Shown: positions 44,137 through 53,671, counted from the first letter of the stretch. The stretch: 64,000 nt of DNA from Thermococcus sp. LS1 (GCF_012027395.1 NZ_SNUJ01000001.1:496001-560000); one strand, 5' to 3'. Notes: generated from the letters alone by a model not told the origin. A program made the numbers and translations.

Positions 44137-45300
44137 TCATAGCTTGATAGAATGAACCGTTACCTCCCTCAAATCCCTCAGAAACTCCTCTAGGTGCTCC
44201 CTCTTCACGTGGGGCATCATGACTATTCTTATGTAACCGCGGTGGGCGCTGATTCCCCAGCCACGTCTCTTCAGCTCCTTCTCGACCTCCTCAAGGTTCC
44301 TCGTTCCGAAGGAGACTATGTTGAGCATAGGCTCCCTTATCAGGTAAACCCCCGGTATCTTCTTTATCTCGACCGCGAACCACCTGCTCAGCTCCATCGC
44401 GCGCTTCACTACCTCTTTGTAGCCCTCGAAGCCGAGGTGCTTTATCATGGCCCACGCAGCCAGAGCGTTTGCTCCAGGCCGTGTTCCGGTTATCGTTGCC
44501 TGCCATACTTTGCCTCCCGCCAAGTAGGGGGCGGGAACGCTTATGGCCTCCAGGAACTTCTTCTTCCTGAATATTATTCCACCTGCCGGGATGGGCACCA
44601 TACCCATCTTATGGGGGTCTATGGTTATGCTCTGAACGCCTTTAAGCCTGAAGTCGAAGTCGGGTAGGTCATAACCCAGCTCCTTTGCAAAGGGTATGAC
44701 GAAGCCTCCAAAAGCTGCATCAACGTGCAGAGGGAGGCCGTAGTCGAGGGCCAGGTCACTCAGGGCGGGGATGTCGTCAACGACACCTAGACCAGTGGTT
44801 CCGGCTATACCAACGATGCCTATCGTGTTGTCCGTTATCTTTCTTTCGACGTCATTGACATCGACGGAGTAGTCCTCTTTAAGCTCGGCCCAGACAAGCT
44901 TGACGCCGAGCATCTCGCTCGCCTTGAGGAAGGAGAAGTGGGCGCTCCTTGGGATGATAAGCTCCGGCTTTTCGACGTCGGAGAGGTTGCGGAAGGCTCT
45001 AACGGCCAAGATGTTTGCCTCGGTTCCTCCGGAGACTATGTTCCCGTAACCACGTTCAAGGGCCAGAAGATTCGAGAGCATCTGGATGGCTTCTTCCTCA
45101 ATCTTCTGACTGCCGACGTGAAGGCCGGGGTCGCCGAGGTTTCTGTCGATGTAGAGGGAGATTACCTTCCGAGCGAAGGGATGGGGATATGTGCACATTG
45201 AACCTAAAATCCGTCCGGAATCGAAGGTTAAATCCTCCGCCGTTTTCTCCTCCAGCTCTGCTAAAACTTCTTCCTCGCTCGCGCCTTTCCTCGGGAACAT
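44137..45300 (-). CDS. mfnA: PLP-dependent L-aspartate/L-tyrosine decarboxylase, MfnA family
   Basis: The 387-residue enzyme has GGTEANILAVRAFRN (PLP binding), LHVDAAFGGF and the Schiff-base lysine in ITIDPHKMGMVPIPAGG. In Thermococcus, MfnA acts as aspartate decarboxylase making beta-alanine for coenzyme A; in methanogens homologs use tyrosine. The start ATG follows GGTGAGACC. It lies downstream of an antiporter gene, and 173 bases separate its 3' end from the broken secreted gene. Confidence 0.92.
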   Translation of the reverse strand: MFPRKGASEEEVLAELEEKTAEDLTFDSGRILGSMCTYPHPFARKVISLYIDRNLGDPGLHVGSQKIEEEAIQMLSNLLALERGYGNIVSGGTEANILAVRAFRNLSDVEKPELIIPRSAHFSFLKASEMLGVKLVWAELKEDYSVDVNDVERKITDNTIGIVGIAGTTGLGVVDDIPALSDLALDYGLPLHVDAAFGGFVIPFAKELGYDLPDFDFRLKGVQSITIDPHKMGMVPIPAGGIIFRKKKFLEAISVPAPYLAGGKVWQATITGTRPGANALAAWAMIKHLGFEGYKEVVKRAMELSRWFAVEIKKIPGVYLIREPMLNIVSFGTRNLEEVEKELKRRGWGISAHRGYIRIVMMPHVKREHLEEFLRDLREVTVHSIKL

Positions 45301-45337
45301 GGTCTCACCAGCCTGGCACTACTCCACACCCTTCAAT

Positions 45338-46513
45338 TTAAGCTTTTGCCCTTTTGATGTAGGTCTTAAAGAACAGCGGCGTCGTTAAGGCTGTCATCAT
45401 GGAGACGACTATGACGCTCGCGAAAATGGTCTGATCGATGAGCCCTGTGTTGAGGCCGAAGGTGAGTATCGCCAGCTCCAGGCTTCCCCTGCCACCCATG
45501 CCTATGCCAACGAGGATTGAATCCTTCCAGCTCAGGCCGAAGAGCCTGCTCCCCAGCCCACAGCCGAGAAGCTTCCCAAGCACTGCCGCGAGGTAGAGGG
45601 TTCCTATCAGGGCAAGGCTTATTCTAGCCAGCGGTGGGTTGAACATCAGTCCGACGTAGATGAAGAACAGCGGAATGAAGAACTCCGTAAGAACGACCTG
45701 GAGGTCTTCGATGAGTTCGTTGAGCTTTATCCTAGTCACAACGAGAGGATCTTTTCTCTCACGCAGTCTGCTTATCGTCAGTCCCGCAAGGTAGGCGCCG
45801 ATTATCTGGTTGAGACCGACCTTTTCAGCTATTATCGCCAAGGCGAAGGTTAGTATTAGCGTGAAGGTGAAGAAGACATTTAGGTTCTTGACTATTGAGT
45901 AGAACCAGCGAGAGCGTTTGAAGACGAACTCCGAGATTAATAGGGTAGCTCCTATGAAAAGGAATATCTTGACGGTCAGTATTCCCAGGGAGAGCGCGTC
46001 AATGCTTCCTTTGGCCATTGCGGTGATTATACCTATCAGGTAAACCGCCAGTATGTCGTCAACGAATGCAGCTCCCATGAGAATGGATGAAATCTCTCTT
46101 TTAACGCGCTCCTTAACGAGGACGCCGCTCGTTACCTCTATTGCGGTGTTTCCGAGGGTAACGCCGACGAAGATAGCCGCCGAAGTGCCTTTGCCGAAGA
46201 ACTCCACCGTGGTAAAGCCAAGAATAAACGAGAAAGCCACTCCGAGGACGGCAACTATCACGACTTTTTTCGTGTTTTGGGCTATGGCCGAAAAGTTGCT
46301 GGTGAGCCCCATGTAGAGCATCATCATTATGAGCCCGAACTCGGCTAGAACGCTGAGCTGCTCGGTTGGTTCGATGACTCCAAGAACGAAGGGTCCCAGC
46401 ACGACTCCTGTGAGCACGTGGGCGATAATCGGGTGTATCTCGACCCTCTCGAAGAGCCACTCGATGCTCTTGGCAGTCACGAGCAGAATCGCGAGCGCCG
46501 CTAGGAAGTCCAC
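45338..46513 (-). CDS. Monovalent cation:proton antiporter (CPA2/KefB-like)
   Basis: GTG 46513 follows GAGGGGATGAC. The 391-residue protein has 12-13 membrane segments and the paired-Asp region GAAFVDDILAVYLIGIITAM in the core helix, plus GLTISRLRERKD and LGIGMGGRGSLELAILTFGL near the C-terminus. It lacks regulatory RCK domains. It exchanges Na+ or K+ for H+. It follows a DUF131 gene by one base. Confidence 0.9.
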   Translation of the reverse strand: MDFLAALAILLVTAKSIEWLFERVEIHPIIAHVLTGVVLGPFVLGVIEPTEQLSVLAEFGLIMMMLYMGLTSNFSAIAQNTKKVVIVAVLGVAFSFILGFTTVEFFGKGTSAAIFVGVTLGNTAIEVTSGVLVKERVKREISSILMGAAFVDDILAVYLIGIITAMAKGSIDALSLGILTVKIFLFIGATLLISEFVFKRSRWFYSIVKNLNVFFTFTLILTFALAIIAEKVGLNQIIGAYLAGLTISRLRERKDPLVVTRIKLNELIEDLQVVLTEFFIPLFFIYVGLMFNPPLARISLALIGTLYLAAVLGKLLGCGLGSRLFGLSWKDSILVGIGMGGRGSLELAILTFGLNTGLIDQTIFASVIVVSMMTALTTPLFFKTYIKRAKA

Positions 46514-46514
46514 G

Positions 46515-46763
46515 TCATCCCCTCCTCGCGAGCAGAGCCCCTATTATCCAGAGTGCCATCATAATTATCGCGAGAACCATCGCCAGCGTTGCACCTCGAC
46601 CGGTGCCGAAGACTATCGGGATGGGGCCTATCATTATCACTCCGCCGCTTTCGACTTCTGCCTCTCCGCCCATGGCCGAGAAGAGGGTTCCAATGAAGAC
46701 TAGGAGGAATCCGAGGAATATCATTCCCATGCCGAGTGCTATGAGCAGGGTTCCTTTGTCCAT
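46515..46763 (-). CDS. Small membrane protein, TIGR00304/DUF131 family
   Basis: The 82-residue product has two membrane helices (LLIALGMGMIFLGFLLVFIG and ATLAMVLAIIMMALWIIGAL) around a Gly-rich loop (GGVIMIGPIPIVFGTGRGA), which matches the TIGR00304/DUF131 pattern. Its function is unknown. GGTTTAAAAGAGG (46785-46796, minus strand) lies about 25 bases before the ATG, so the transcript is probably leaderless. It is cotranscribed with the antiporter gene. Confidence 0.8.
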   Translation of the reverse strand: MDKGTLLIALGMGMIFLGFLLVFIGTLFSAMGGEAEVESGGVIMIGPIPIVFGTGRGATLAMVLAIIMMALWIIGALLARRG

Positions 46764-46846
46764 ACATTATGAGCTTTCTTTTCCTCTTTTAAACCTTAAC
46801 CCAGAGGAACCCAAAGGGTTAAAACACTCCCATCAAATCCTCTAAC

Positions 46847-47545
46847 ATGCTTGTGCTCGTTGACCTCGACGATACCCTCTGCAACACCTGGGATGCCGGA
46901 AAGTACACGCTCCTCCGTCTTATACCCTTCCTTCTCAGAAGGAGGAAGTTCAAGTCTTTCTTCTACATAATCACTGCCCGCTATAGGGAGCTCGAGCAGT
47001 CGCGGGAGTTCCACATGATGGATCTTGACAAAATCGTTGAGAAGCTTCTCGGAAAAGTTTACGCCAAGATAACCCCTGAGGAGTTTGAGGAGATAATGGA
47101 CCTCGTTGATAGAGTCTTCTTCTCGAACCTTAAGCTCTATCCTGACGCCCTTCCGTTCCTTCAGGGACTCAAGGAAATGGGGGCAAAGATAGTGCTCATA
47201 ACGGACTCCTCGAGCTACTGGCAGAGGAAGAAGCTTGAGTATCTCGGGATAAAGGACTACTTCGATGCGCTTATAATCAGCGGCGAGACCGGCCACAGCA
47301 AGCTCGACCCTCACAACTTCCGCCTGGCAAGGAGCATGTTTCCCCACGAAGAGGAGATCTATATGGTCGGTGACAGGGACGACACTGATATGAGGGGCGG
47401 CAAAGATATTGGGGCTACAACCATCCTCGTGAAGCGGGGTTATTTCAAGGGAAGACGCCCAAAACACGCCGACTACATTGTCAATGATCTGCTGGAGGCC
47501 TTGGAGGTGATTAAAAATGAGCATGAAAAGCGAGCTAAAGCGTAA
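46847..47545 (+). CDS. HAD-superfamily hydrolase
   Basis: The 232-residue protein begins MLVLVDLDDTLCNTW with the catalytic DxD(D)T motif. IVLITDSSSY is motif II, and HSKLDPHNFRLA with YMVGDRDDTDMRGGKDIGAT gives motifs III/IV. A helical cap occupies residues 20-90. It is a phosphatase of unknown substrate. GGGTTAAAAC about 25-30 bases before the ATG suggests a leaderless mRNA. The 3' end overlaps the next gene by 29 bases. Confidence 0.9.
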   Translation: MLVLVDLDDTLCNTWDAGKYTLLRLIPFLLRRRKFKSFFYIITARYRELEQSREFHMMDLDKIVEKLLGKVYAKITPEEFEEIMDLVDRVFFSNLKLYPDALPFLQGLKEMGAKIVLITDSSSYWQRKKLEYLGIKDYFDALIISGETGHSKLDPHNFRLARSMFPHEEEIYMVGDRDDTDMRGGKDIGATTILVKRGYFKGRRPKHADYIVNDLLEALEVIKNEHEKRAKA

Positions 47546-48146
47546 GTCCCTTCACATCGTGGGATTGTCGGTTCCAGTCTCGTACCTCATCTTTGGGAGA
47601 GATGTAACGCTTACTCTTATCGGGTTGGCCTTCTTCATCTTCGTGGTTCTGGAACCCTTCAGGATAATCGAAGCTTTGAGGGATAAAATCAAGGAAAAAC
47701 TCCGGCTCTACGTTTACGACGACGTCATCGAGCGCGTGGAGATGCTGGAAAAGCAGATAGACGAGATAACCCGCGAGCACGAGCGCTACCGTGTTGCGGC
47801 CCACATATACTTTGCAGCGGCAGCATTCATCGTGGTGTACTTCTTTCCTGGGGAAATAGCCATTGGAGCAATTGCCGTTGCTACCATTGGTGATGCCCTT
47901 GCGGCCATAATCGGGAAGTCGTTCGGAAGACACCGCTTTAAGAATGGCAAAAGTGTTGAGGGGAGTCTGGCTTACTTCATTTCAGGCCTGCTGATCCTGT
48001 GGCCTCTTGTGGGGCTTCCCTTAGCAGTCCTCGGTTCACTTGCAGGTATGCTGGCCGAGTTCTACAACCTTCCGCCAGATGACAACTTCTCGAACCAGCT
48101 GGTGATAGCGACGGTGCTGTATTTGGCCGATATTCTCGTCCTTTGA
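47517..48146 (+). CDS. Diacylglycerol/dolichol-kinase-like membrane enzyme
   Basis: The ATG follows GGAGGTGATTAAAA inside the HAD gene. The 209-residue protein has six or so membrane segments and the CTP-dependent polyprenol kinase motif GDALAAIIGKSFGRHRFKNG with KSVEGSLAYF. Relatives phosphorylate dolichol or diacylglycerol, a step that supplies carriers for glycan assembly. Substrate and nucleotide preference are not shown by sequence. The gene is translationally coupled to the HAD gene. Confidence 0.82.
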   Translation: MSMKSELKRKSLHIVGLSVPVSYLIFGRDVTLTLIGLAFFIFVVLEPFRIIEALRDKIKEKLRLYVYDDVIERVEMLEKQIDEITREHERYRVAAHIYFAAAAFIVVYFFPGEIAIGAIAVATIGDALAAIIGKSFGRHRFKNGKSVEGSLAYFISGLLILWPLVGLPLAVLGSLAGMLAEFYNLPPDDNFSNQLVIATVLYLADILVL

Positions 48147-48186
48147 AGCTCCAAATGGATAAAGAAGAACAGAAAAGGGGAGAGGC

Positions 48187-51100
48187 TCACTCTATCGTAA
48201 CCTTTGCGAAGGTGGTGAAGTTATCTACGTCGGTCCACTCCTCTCCCGGCGCTCTGTCGTGAATGCTCGGGTCGTCTGGGAGGCTGTCAACTGCTGAGTC
48301 TCCAGCTCCCTGACCGGTCACGTAGGCGACGATGTATATCTCAGACGACTTTCCTCCGAGGGCCTTCCACGGAATGGCTATCTCGAGAGTCTGTAGTCCG
48401 TTCTCAGCGCCACCGGTGTAGGCGTAGAAGCCGGTCCACTTGAGATCGTTGTATATCCAGGAGCTTCCGTTCCAGAGGACGAGCTGGGCGCTGGTTATGT
48501 TGCTTGTTCCGGGATCGCCGAAGAACTCACCGTTCCAGAAGAAGTAGAGCTGTGCGTCTATGCCCCTGCTGAAGCTCATCTTCTTGGCCCATGAGTCCTG
48601 ACCGGTCGTGTAGCCACCGTCCTTGTAGTCCAGTGAGATGCCGTAGGCAACTCTCCATGAAGCCTTGTTCTCCGTGGTGAGTGCTATGTAGAGGAACTGG
48701 TCATCGTAGTCAACGTAGAGCGCCTTGAGGTTTGCACCATCCTGGCCGAAGCCGGTGGTGTCCTCAGCAACTGGCTCGACGCTCCAGTCGTCGAGGTTGC
48801 CGTCTATGGTCTTGGTGAGGTTCTTGGCGAGCTCTTCCATCTCTCTCTGCTTCTCCAGCTCGCCGCTCTTTGCCTTTTCGAGCATGGCCTCGAGGTCCCT
48901 CACCATTTTCTTGAGGCCCGTGTAAGAGCGGTATATCTTGAGCGAGGCGCTGAAGGCGTAGTTCGGCAGGTCTATCGTGGACTTGCCCTCATTGTAAAGC
49001 TTCAACAGGTCCATCAGCTCGGAATCGTACTGCTCGAGCTTCTTCCGCATGTCGTCCGTTAGCGGCATGTTCCTGAGCTCGCTGGCGAGCTCCTGGTAGC
49101 GGGCGTAGTCCTTCTCGAAGTTTCTTATGCCGTAGAACTTGTTGATCATGACGAAGGTGTTCTGGTACTGGATGAGCCTCTGCACCTTGACACTAACAAG
49201 GCCAGCGCTCTCGATGATGTTGTCCATGGTTACGCGGACGTAGTAGTCCGGAATGTTGTCCACCAGCTCCTGGGTGGTGGTTGGCTCAATGGTAATGGTG
49301 TCAACGATATCGCTGTTACCGTCGTTGGCGAATGGGTCTCCGAAGTTCCAGACGGCCGGGCCATAGCTGAAGCCGGTGGCAACCTGGAAGTTGAAGTTCC
49401 TCGCACCCTCAAAGACGCTCAGGGGAACTCTCACTTCGACGGTGTTCTTGGTGAGGTCAACTCCAACGAGAGCCCCGTCCACGGGGATAACGTTTCCTTC
49501 GGGGTCAACGAAGTAGAGCAGTGATGTGACGCTGTTGCCGGCTGAAGCCACGGCCTGCTCCTGGCCAACGTATTCGCTTCCGCCAAGGTTCACCGCCATC
49601 TGAATGTCCCACGCTATGACAGTGTTGGTGTCCATCTCACCGGCGAACCAGTATGCGCCGCCGTCCTTGTAGTCTATCGGAACCGCTATGAAGGTCGCGC
49701 CGTTGTCCCCTATCTTGATGTTGCTCATATCCGCGAACTTGAAGAGGAAGTAAACGTACCTATCGTCTTTGGTTACGCCAACCTCTGTGAGATCGGCGTG
49801 CGATGAGCTTCCTCCCGGCAGGTATGGGTCCTTATCATGCCTCTGGTCATCGACGGGGTCGCTCCAGATGAAGAATCCATTCTGGACGGTGTATGAATTG
49901 GGTTCAAGGGTAACTGCCAACCAGTCGTTGGGGTTTCCGTCAACGTCGATGTTGCCGACCCACACAACGTCAACATTCATAACGAACTCGTTGTTGTCCT
50001 CGTTGGCTTCGGCTATGGTGTTCTCCTCGTCAACGACGGCCCTTATGGTGTAAGTTCCGGTAGCGTTGGGCGTCCAGTTGAAGAGGAACCACTTCTCCTC
50101 TCCTGCTCCGAGGTCGGCCGTCCAGTTGGTGTAGAGGTTGCCGTCGATGTAGACCTTGACCGTTGCTCCAGTCACGGGCAGGGAGCCCTCGTTCTTGACC
50201 GTAACATTGTAGTTGCCCACCCTGTTGAGGCCAACCACGCCGGGTCCGGTGATGCTGACGGTCAGGTCCGGCATGAGGAACCACTCGCCGACGAGCAGGT
50301 TTGTGAAGGTGTCGGTGTCGCCCCATTCGTTCCCGATGTTGGTGTAGTCTATTGCCGGGTCAACGGGGAGGGAATCAACCGCGCTTCCACCACTTCCAGT
50401 AACCCAGGCCATTATTGCGAACTTTGAGCGCTTTCCTCCGAGGGCGCTCCATGGTATTGCTATCTCAAGCGTCTGGAGACCAGTGGAAGTGTCCCCTGTG
50501 TAAGCGAAGCTTCCACCAACGCCGCTTATGCTGTTGTAAGTCCAACCACTTCCAGTCCATGTGTTAAAGTTGTCAGTACCCATTCCAGTGTTCCAGCCCC
50601 ACCAGAAGTAGATTTCGTAATCAATCGCGTACCCGGCTCCAAACTCCACGCTCCTACCCCAGGAGTCCCCACCAGTAGTGTATCCGTTTCCGGTTCCTGG
50701 ATCAACGTCAATGCCAATACCATAAGCAACATCCCAGCTTGCAGTATTGTTGGTCTTAATGGCTATGTAGAGGTAGGTGTCATCCCAGGAAACGTACATC
50801 CTGTCAAGATTGGCTCCGGCTTGGCCGTTGTCCTGGCCAATGACTACGAGGTCCGACGGGCCCCAGTCGCTGAGGTTGCCGTCTATGGTCTTGGGGGCGA
50901 CGTAGATTTCGGCGAGGTTGGTGAATGTATCGGCATCTCCCCATTCGTTCCCGATGTTGGTGTAGTCTATCGCAGGATCCACCGGGAGGCTGTCAACTGC
51001 CGAACCGCCGCTTCCAGTCACCCAGGCGATAATTGCTACCTTGTCCGGCTTTCCTCCGAGTGCCGTCCAAGGCACCTTGATTTCAAGGGTTTGTAATCCA

Positions 51101-51600
51101 GTGGAAGTGTCCCCTGTGTAAGCGAAGCTTCCACCAACGCCGCTTATGCTGTTGTAAGTCCAACCACTTCCAGTCCATGTGTTAAAGTTGTCTGTGCCCA
51201 TTCCGGTGTCCCAGCCCCACCAGAAGTAAATCTCATAATCAACGGCATAACCGTTTCCGAAGCTTATGCTCCTGCCCCAGGAATCGCTGGTTCCAGTGTA
51301 TCCGTTTCCGGTTCCTGGATCAACGTCAATGCCAATACCATAAGCAACACTCCAGCTCTGGGTGTTGCCTGTTGTTATTGCTATGTAGAGGTAGTTATCG
51401 TCCCAGGCAATGTACATCCTGCTCAAATTTGCACCTGCCAGCCCATTGTCCCACCCGACGGTTATGAGGTCCGATGACGTCCAGTCGCTTAAGTCTCCGT
51501 CGATTATCTTGGTTCCGTACATAGCGCTTACCATTTTAGTCGCTGGAACTAAACTTAAAAAAAGCAAAACTACCATTAAAATTCCAAGGCCTTTCCTCAT
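48187..51600 (-). CDS. Large secreted carbohydrate-binding/S-layer-associated protein with repeated modules
   Basis: The ATG at 51600 follows AGAGGTGAATCCT. A signal peptide (MRKGLGILMVVLLFLSLVPA) is followed by three similar modules of about 200 residues that begin KIIDGDLSDW, KTIDGNLSDW and KTIDGNLDDW. They resemble the C-terminal modules of glucodextranase/amylopullulanase-type proteins. Between modules 2 and 3 are a CARDB-like domain (GPGVVGLNRVGNYNVTVKNE), another DOMON-like region and a coiled coil. Modules 1 and 2 are nearly identical in DNA. No catalytic domain is evident. It is divergent from 4-alpha-glucanotransferase with TrmBL1-like sites between. Confidence 0.82.
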   Translation of the reverse strand: MRKGLGILMVVLLFLSLVPATKMVSAMYGTKIIDGDLSDWTSSDLITVGWDNGLAGANLSRMYIAWDDNYLYIAITTGNTQSWSVAYGIGIDVDPGTGNGYTGTSDSWGRSISFGNGYAVDYEIYFWWGWDTGMGTDNFNTWTGSGWTYNSISGVGGSFAYTGDTSTGLQTLEIKVPWTALGGKPDKVAIIAWVTGSGGSAVDSLPVDPAIDYTNIGNEWGDADTFTNLAEIYVAPKTIDGNLSDWGPSDLVVIGQDNGQAGANLDRMYVSWDDTYLYIAIKTNNTASWDVAYGIGIDVDPGTGNGYTTGGDSWGRSVEFGAGYAIDYEIYFWWGWNTGMGTDNFNTWTGSGWTYNSISGVGGSFAYTGDTSTGLQTLEIAIPWSALGGKRSKFAIMAWVTGSGGSAVDSLPVDPAIDYTNIGNEWGDTDTFTNLLVGEWFLMPDLTVSITGPGVVGLNRVGNYNVTVKNEGSLPVTGATVKVYIDGNLYTNWTADLGAGEEKWFLFNWTPNATGTYTIRAVVDEENTIAEANEDNNEFVMNVDVVWVGNIDVDGNPNDWLAVTLEPNSYTVQNGFFIWSDPVDDQRHDKDPYLPGGSSSHADLTEVGVTKDDRYVYFLFKFADMSNIKIGDNGATFIAVPIDYKDGGAYWFAGEMDTNTVIAWDIQMAVNLGGSEYVGQEQAVASAGNSVTSLLYFVDPEGNVIPVDGALVGVDLTKNTVEVRVPLSVFEGARNFNFQVATGFSYGPAVWNFGDPFANDGNSDIVDTITIEPTTTQELVDNIPDYYVRVTMDNIIESAGLVSVKVQRLIQYQNTFVMINKFYGIRNFEKDYARYQELASELRNMPLTDDMRKKLEQYDSELMDLLKLYNEGKSTIDLPNYAFSASLKIYRSYTGLKKMVRDLEAMLEKAKSGELEKQREMEELAKNLTKTIDGNLDDWSVEPVAEDTTGFGQDGANLKALYVDYDDQFLYIALTTENKASWRVAYGISLDYKDGGYTTGQDSWAKKMSFSRGIDAQLYFFWNGEFFGDPGTSNITSAQLVLWNGSSWIYNDLKWTGFYAYTGGAENGLQTLEIAIPWKALGGKSSEIYIVAYVTGQGAGDSAVDSLPDDPSIHDRAPGEEWTDVDNFTTFAKVTIE
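50481..51349 (-). repeat. Near-identical 618-base direct repeat in the secreted protein gene
   Basis: Bases 50481-50574 and 51099-51192 are identical (94 of 94). The region around 50679-50731 matches 51297-51349 at the same 618-base offset, which is 206 codons, one module. Flanking parts differ more. Such DNA-level identity shows a recent duplication or ongoing gene conversion between modules 1 and 2. Confidence 0.9.
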
Positions 51601-51603
51601 AGG

Positions 51604-51690
51604 ATTCACCTCTGGTGATACCTGTTCACTATTGATGATACCTGTGCATAAAATATTTATATACCTTTTCCAATATCACCGGTAGTGATA
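51604..51690. promoter_or_regulatory. Shared promoter with TrmBL1/Tgr-type operator(s)
   Basis: TATCAC-CGGTA-GTGATA at 51674-51690 is an exact match to the Thermococcales glycolytic motif, a perfect inverted repeat bound by TrmBL1/Tgr. It lies just after TTTATATA (51656-51663), over the expected start site of the 4-alpha-glucanotransferase, the repression position. Two weaker versions lie at 51604-51620 and 51624-51640 on the side of the secreted gene. The first overlaps that gene's ribosome binding site and may be accidental. Confidence 0.82.
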
Positions 51691-51710
51691 ACAGTTTTGG
51701 GGGTGCATCG

Positions 51711-53669
51711 ATGGTCAATTTCATCTTTGGAATACACAACCATCAGCCTCTTGGCAACTTTGGATGGGTGTTTGAGGATGCTTACAACCGTTCTTACCGT
51801 CCTTTCATGGAGATTCTGGAGGAATACCCCAACATGAAGGTCGCGGTTCACATAAGCGGGCCTCTGCTGGAGTGGCTTGATGAGAACAAGCCTGACTACA
51901 TCGACCTCCTCCGCTCTCTGGTGAGTAAGGGTCAGCTTGAAATAGTCGTGGCAGGTTTTTATGAACCAGTCCTTGCTGCCATCCCAAAAGAAGACCGTAT
52001 AGAGCAGATCAGGCTTTTGAAGGACTTTGCCAAAAAGCTGGGCTACGATGCCAAGGGTGTCTGGCTCACCGAGCGTGTCTGGCAGCCGGAGCTGGTTAAG
52101 AGTCTCCGCGAGGCAGGGATAGATTACGTCATAGTTGACGACTACCACTTCATGAGCGCGGGTCTGTCAAAGGAAGAACTTTTCTGGCCCTACTACACCG
52201 AGGACGGTGGTGAGGTTATAGCAGTCTTTCCGATAGACGAGAAGCTTCGCTACCTCATCCCATTCAGGCCGGTAGAGAAAACGCTGGAGTACCTTCACAG
52301 CCTTGATGACGGCGATGAGAGCAAGGTTGCGGTCTTCCACGACGACGGCGAGAAGTTCGGCGTCTGGCCTGGAACCTACGATTGGGTATATAAGAAGGGC
52401 TGGCTCAAGGAGTTCTTCGACAGGGTTTCGAGCGACGAGAGGATAAACCTCATGCTATACTCGGAGTACCTCCAGCGCTTCAGGCCTAAGGGCCTTGTTT
52501 ACCTCCCAATCGCTTCATACTTCGAGATGAGCGAGTGGTCACTGCCAGCTAAGCAGGCAAAGCTCTTCGTGGAGTTCGTTGAGAAGCTGAAGGAGCACGG
52601 CCAGTTCGAGAAGTACCGCGTCTTCGTCCGCGGCGGCATCTGGAAGAACTTCTTCTTCAAGTATCCTGAGAGCAACTACATGCACAAGCGCATGCTGATG
52701 GTGAGCGGACTCGTTAGGGACAACCCTGAGGCGAGGCACTTCATCCTTAAAGCCCAGTGCAACGACGCTTACTGGCACGGCATCTTTGGTGGTGTTTACC
52801 TCCCCCATCTGAGGAGGACCATCTGGAAGAACATCATTAAGGCGAACAGCTACGTTTCCACTGGAAGTTTCGTCAGAGATATAGACTTCGATGGCCGTGA
52901 GGAGGTCTTCATTGAGAGTGAGAACTTCTTCGCCGTATTCAAGCCCGCCTACGGTGGGGCGCTCTTTGAGCTCAGCTCCAAGAGGAAAGCGGTGAACTAC
53001 AACGACGTTTTGGCGAGGAGATGGGAGCACTACCACGAGGTCCCGGAGGCAGCAACCCATGAGGAAGGGGATGGTGAAGGAGTTGCCAGCATTCACGAGA
53101 TTGGAAAGAAAATACCTGAGGAGATAAGGCGCGAGCTTGCCTACGACAGTCACCCAAGGGCTATCCTCCAGGATCATTTCCTGTCCCCTGAAACGGGCCT
53201 CGACGACTACCGACTCGCGCGCTATGAGGAGCTCGGTGACTTTCTGACCGGCGCATATGACTACAGCCCCCTCGAGGGCGGCATAACCCTCTGGAGGGAC
53301 GGGAGCGTTTCAGGAAAACCGGCGCGCGTGGAGAAATCCCTTCGCCTGACTGATGATGGCTTTATCGTGGACTACACTGTCAAGAGCGAGGCTAAGGTGC
53401 TCTTCGGCGTTGAGCTGAACCTAGCGGTTCACAGCGTCATGGAGAAGCCAGATGAATTCGAAGCCACGGAGATAGAAGTGAACGATCCATACGGCATCGG
53501 AAAGGTGGAAATAAAGCTAGACAGAAAAGCTAAAGTCTGGAAGTTCCCGATAAAGACCCTTTCCCAGAGCGAGGCCGGCTGGGACTTCATCCAGCAGGGT
53601 GTCAGCTATACGGTGCTCTTCCCGGTTGATGGAGAGCTGAAGTTCAGACTCCGCTTCAGGGAGTTGTGA
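51711..53669 (+). CDS. 4-alpha-glucanotransferase, GH57
   Basis: The 652-residue protein begins MVNFIFGIHNHQPLGNFGWV, typical of GH57. The catalytic nucleophile is Glu121 in KGVWLTERVWQPE and the acid/base is probably Asp212 in VFHDDGEKFGVWPG, close to the positions known for the T. litoralis enzyme (123/214). It disproportionates maltooligosaccharides and glycogen in the cytoplasm. GGGGTG precedes the ATG. Regulation by TrmBL1 is indicated by the operator at 51674. Confidence 0.95.
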   Translation: MVNFIFGIHNHQPLGNFGWVFEDAYNRSYRPFMEILEEYPNMKVAVHISGPLLEWLDENKPDYIDLLRSLVSKGQLEIVVAGFYEPVLAAIPKEDRIEQIRLLKDFAKKLGYDAKGVWLTERVWQPELVKSLREAGIDYVIVDDYHFMSAGLSKEELFWPYYTEDGGEVIAVFPIDEKLRYLIPFRPVEKTLEYLHSLDDGDESKVAVFHDDGEKFGVWPGTYDWVYKKGWLKEFFDRVSSDERINLMLYSEYLQRFRPKGLVYLPIASYFEMSEWSLPAKQAKLFVEFVEKLKEHGQFEKYRVFVRGGIWKNFFFKYPESNYMHKRMLMVSGLVRDNPEARHFILKAQCNDAYWHGIFGGVYLPHLRRTIWKNIIKANSYVSTGSFVRDIDFDGREEVFIESENFFAVFKPAYGGALFELSSKRKAVNYNDVLARRWEHYHEVPEAATHEEGDGEGVASIHEIGKKIPEEIRRELAYDSHPRAILQDHFLSPETGLDDYRLARYEELGDFLTGAYDYSPLEGGITLWRDGSVSGKPARVEKSLRLTDDGFIVDYTVKSEAKVLFGVELNLAVHSVMEKPDEFEATEIEVNDPYGIGKVEIKLDRKAKVWKFPIKTLSQSEAGWDFIQQGVSYTVLFPVDGELKFRLRFREL

Positions 53670-53671
53670 GA

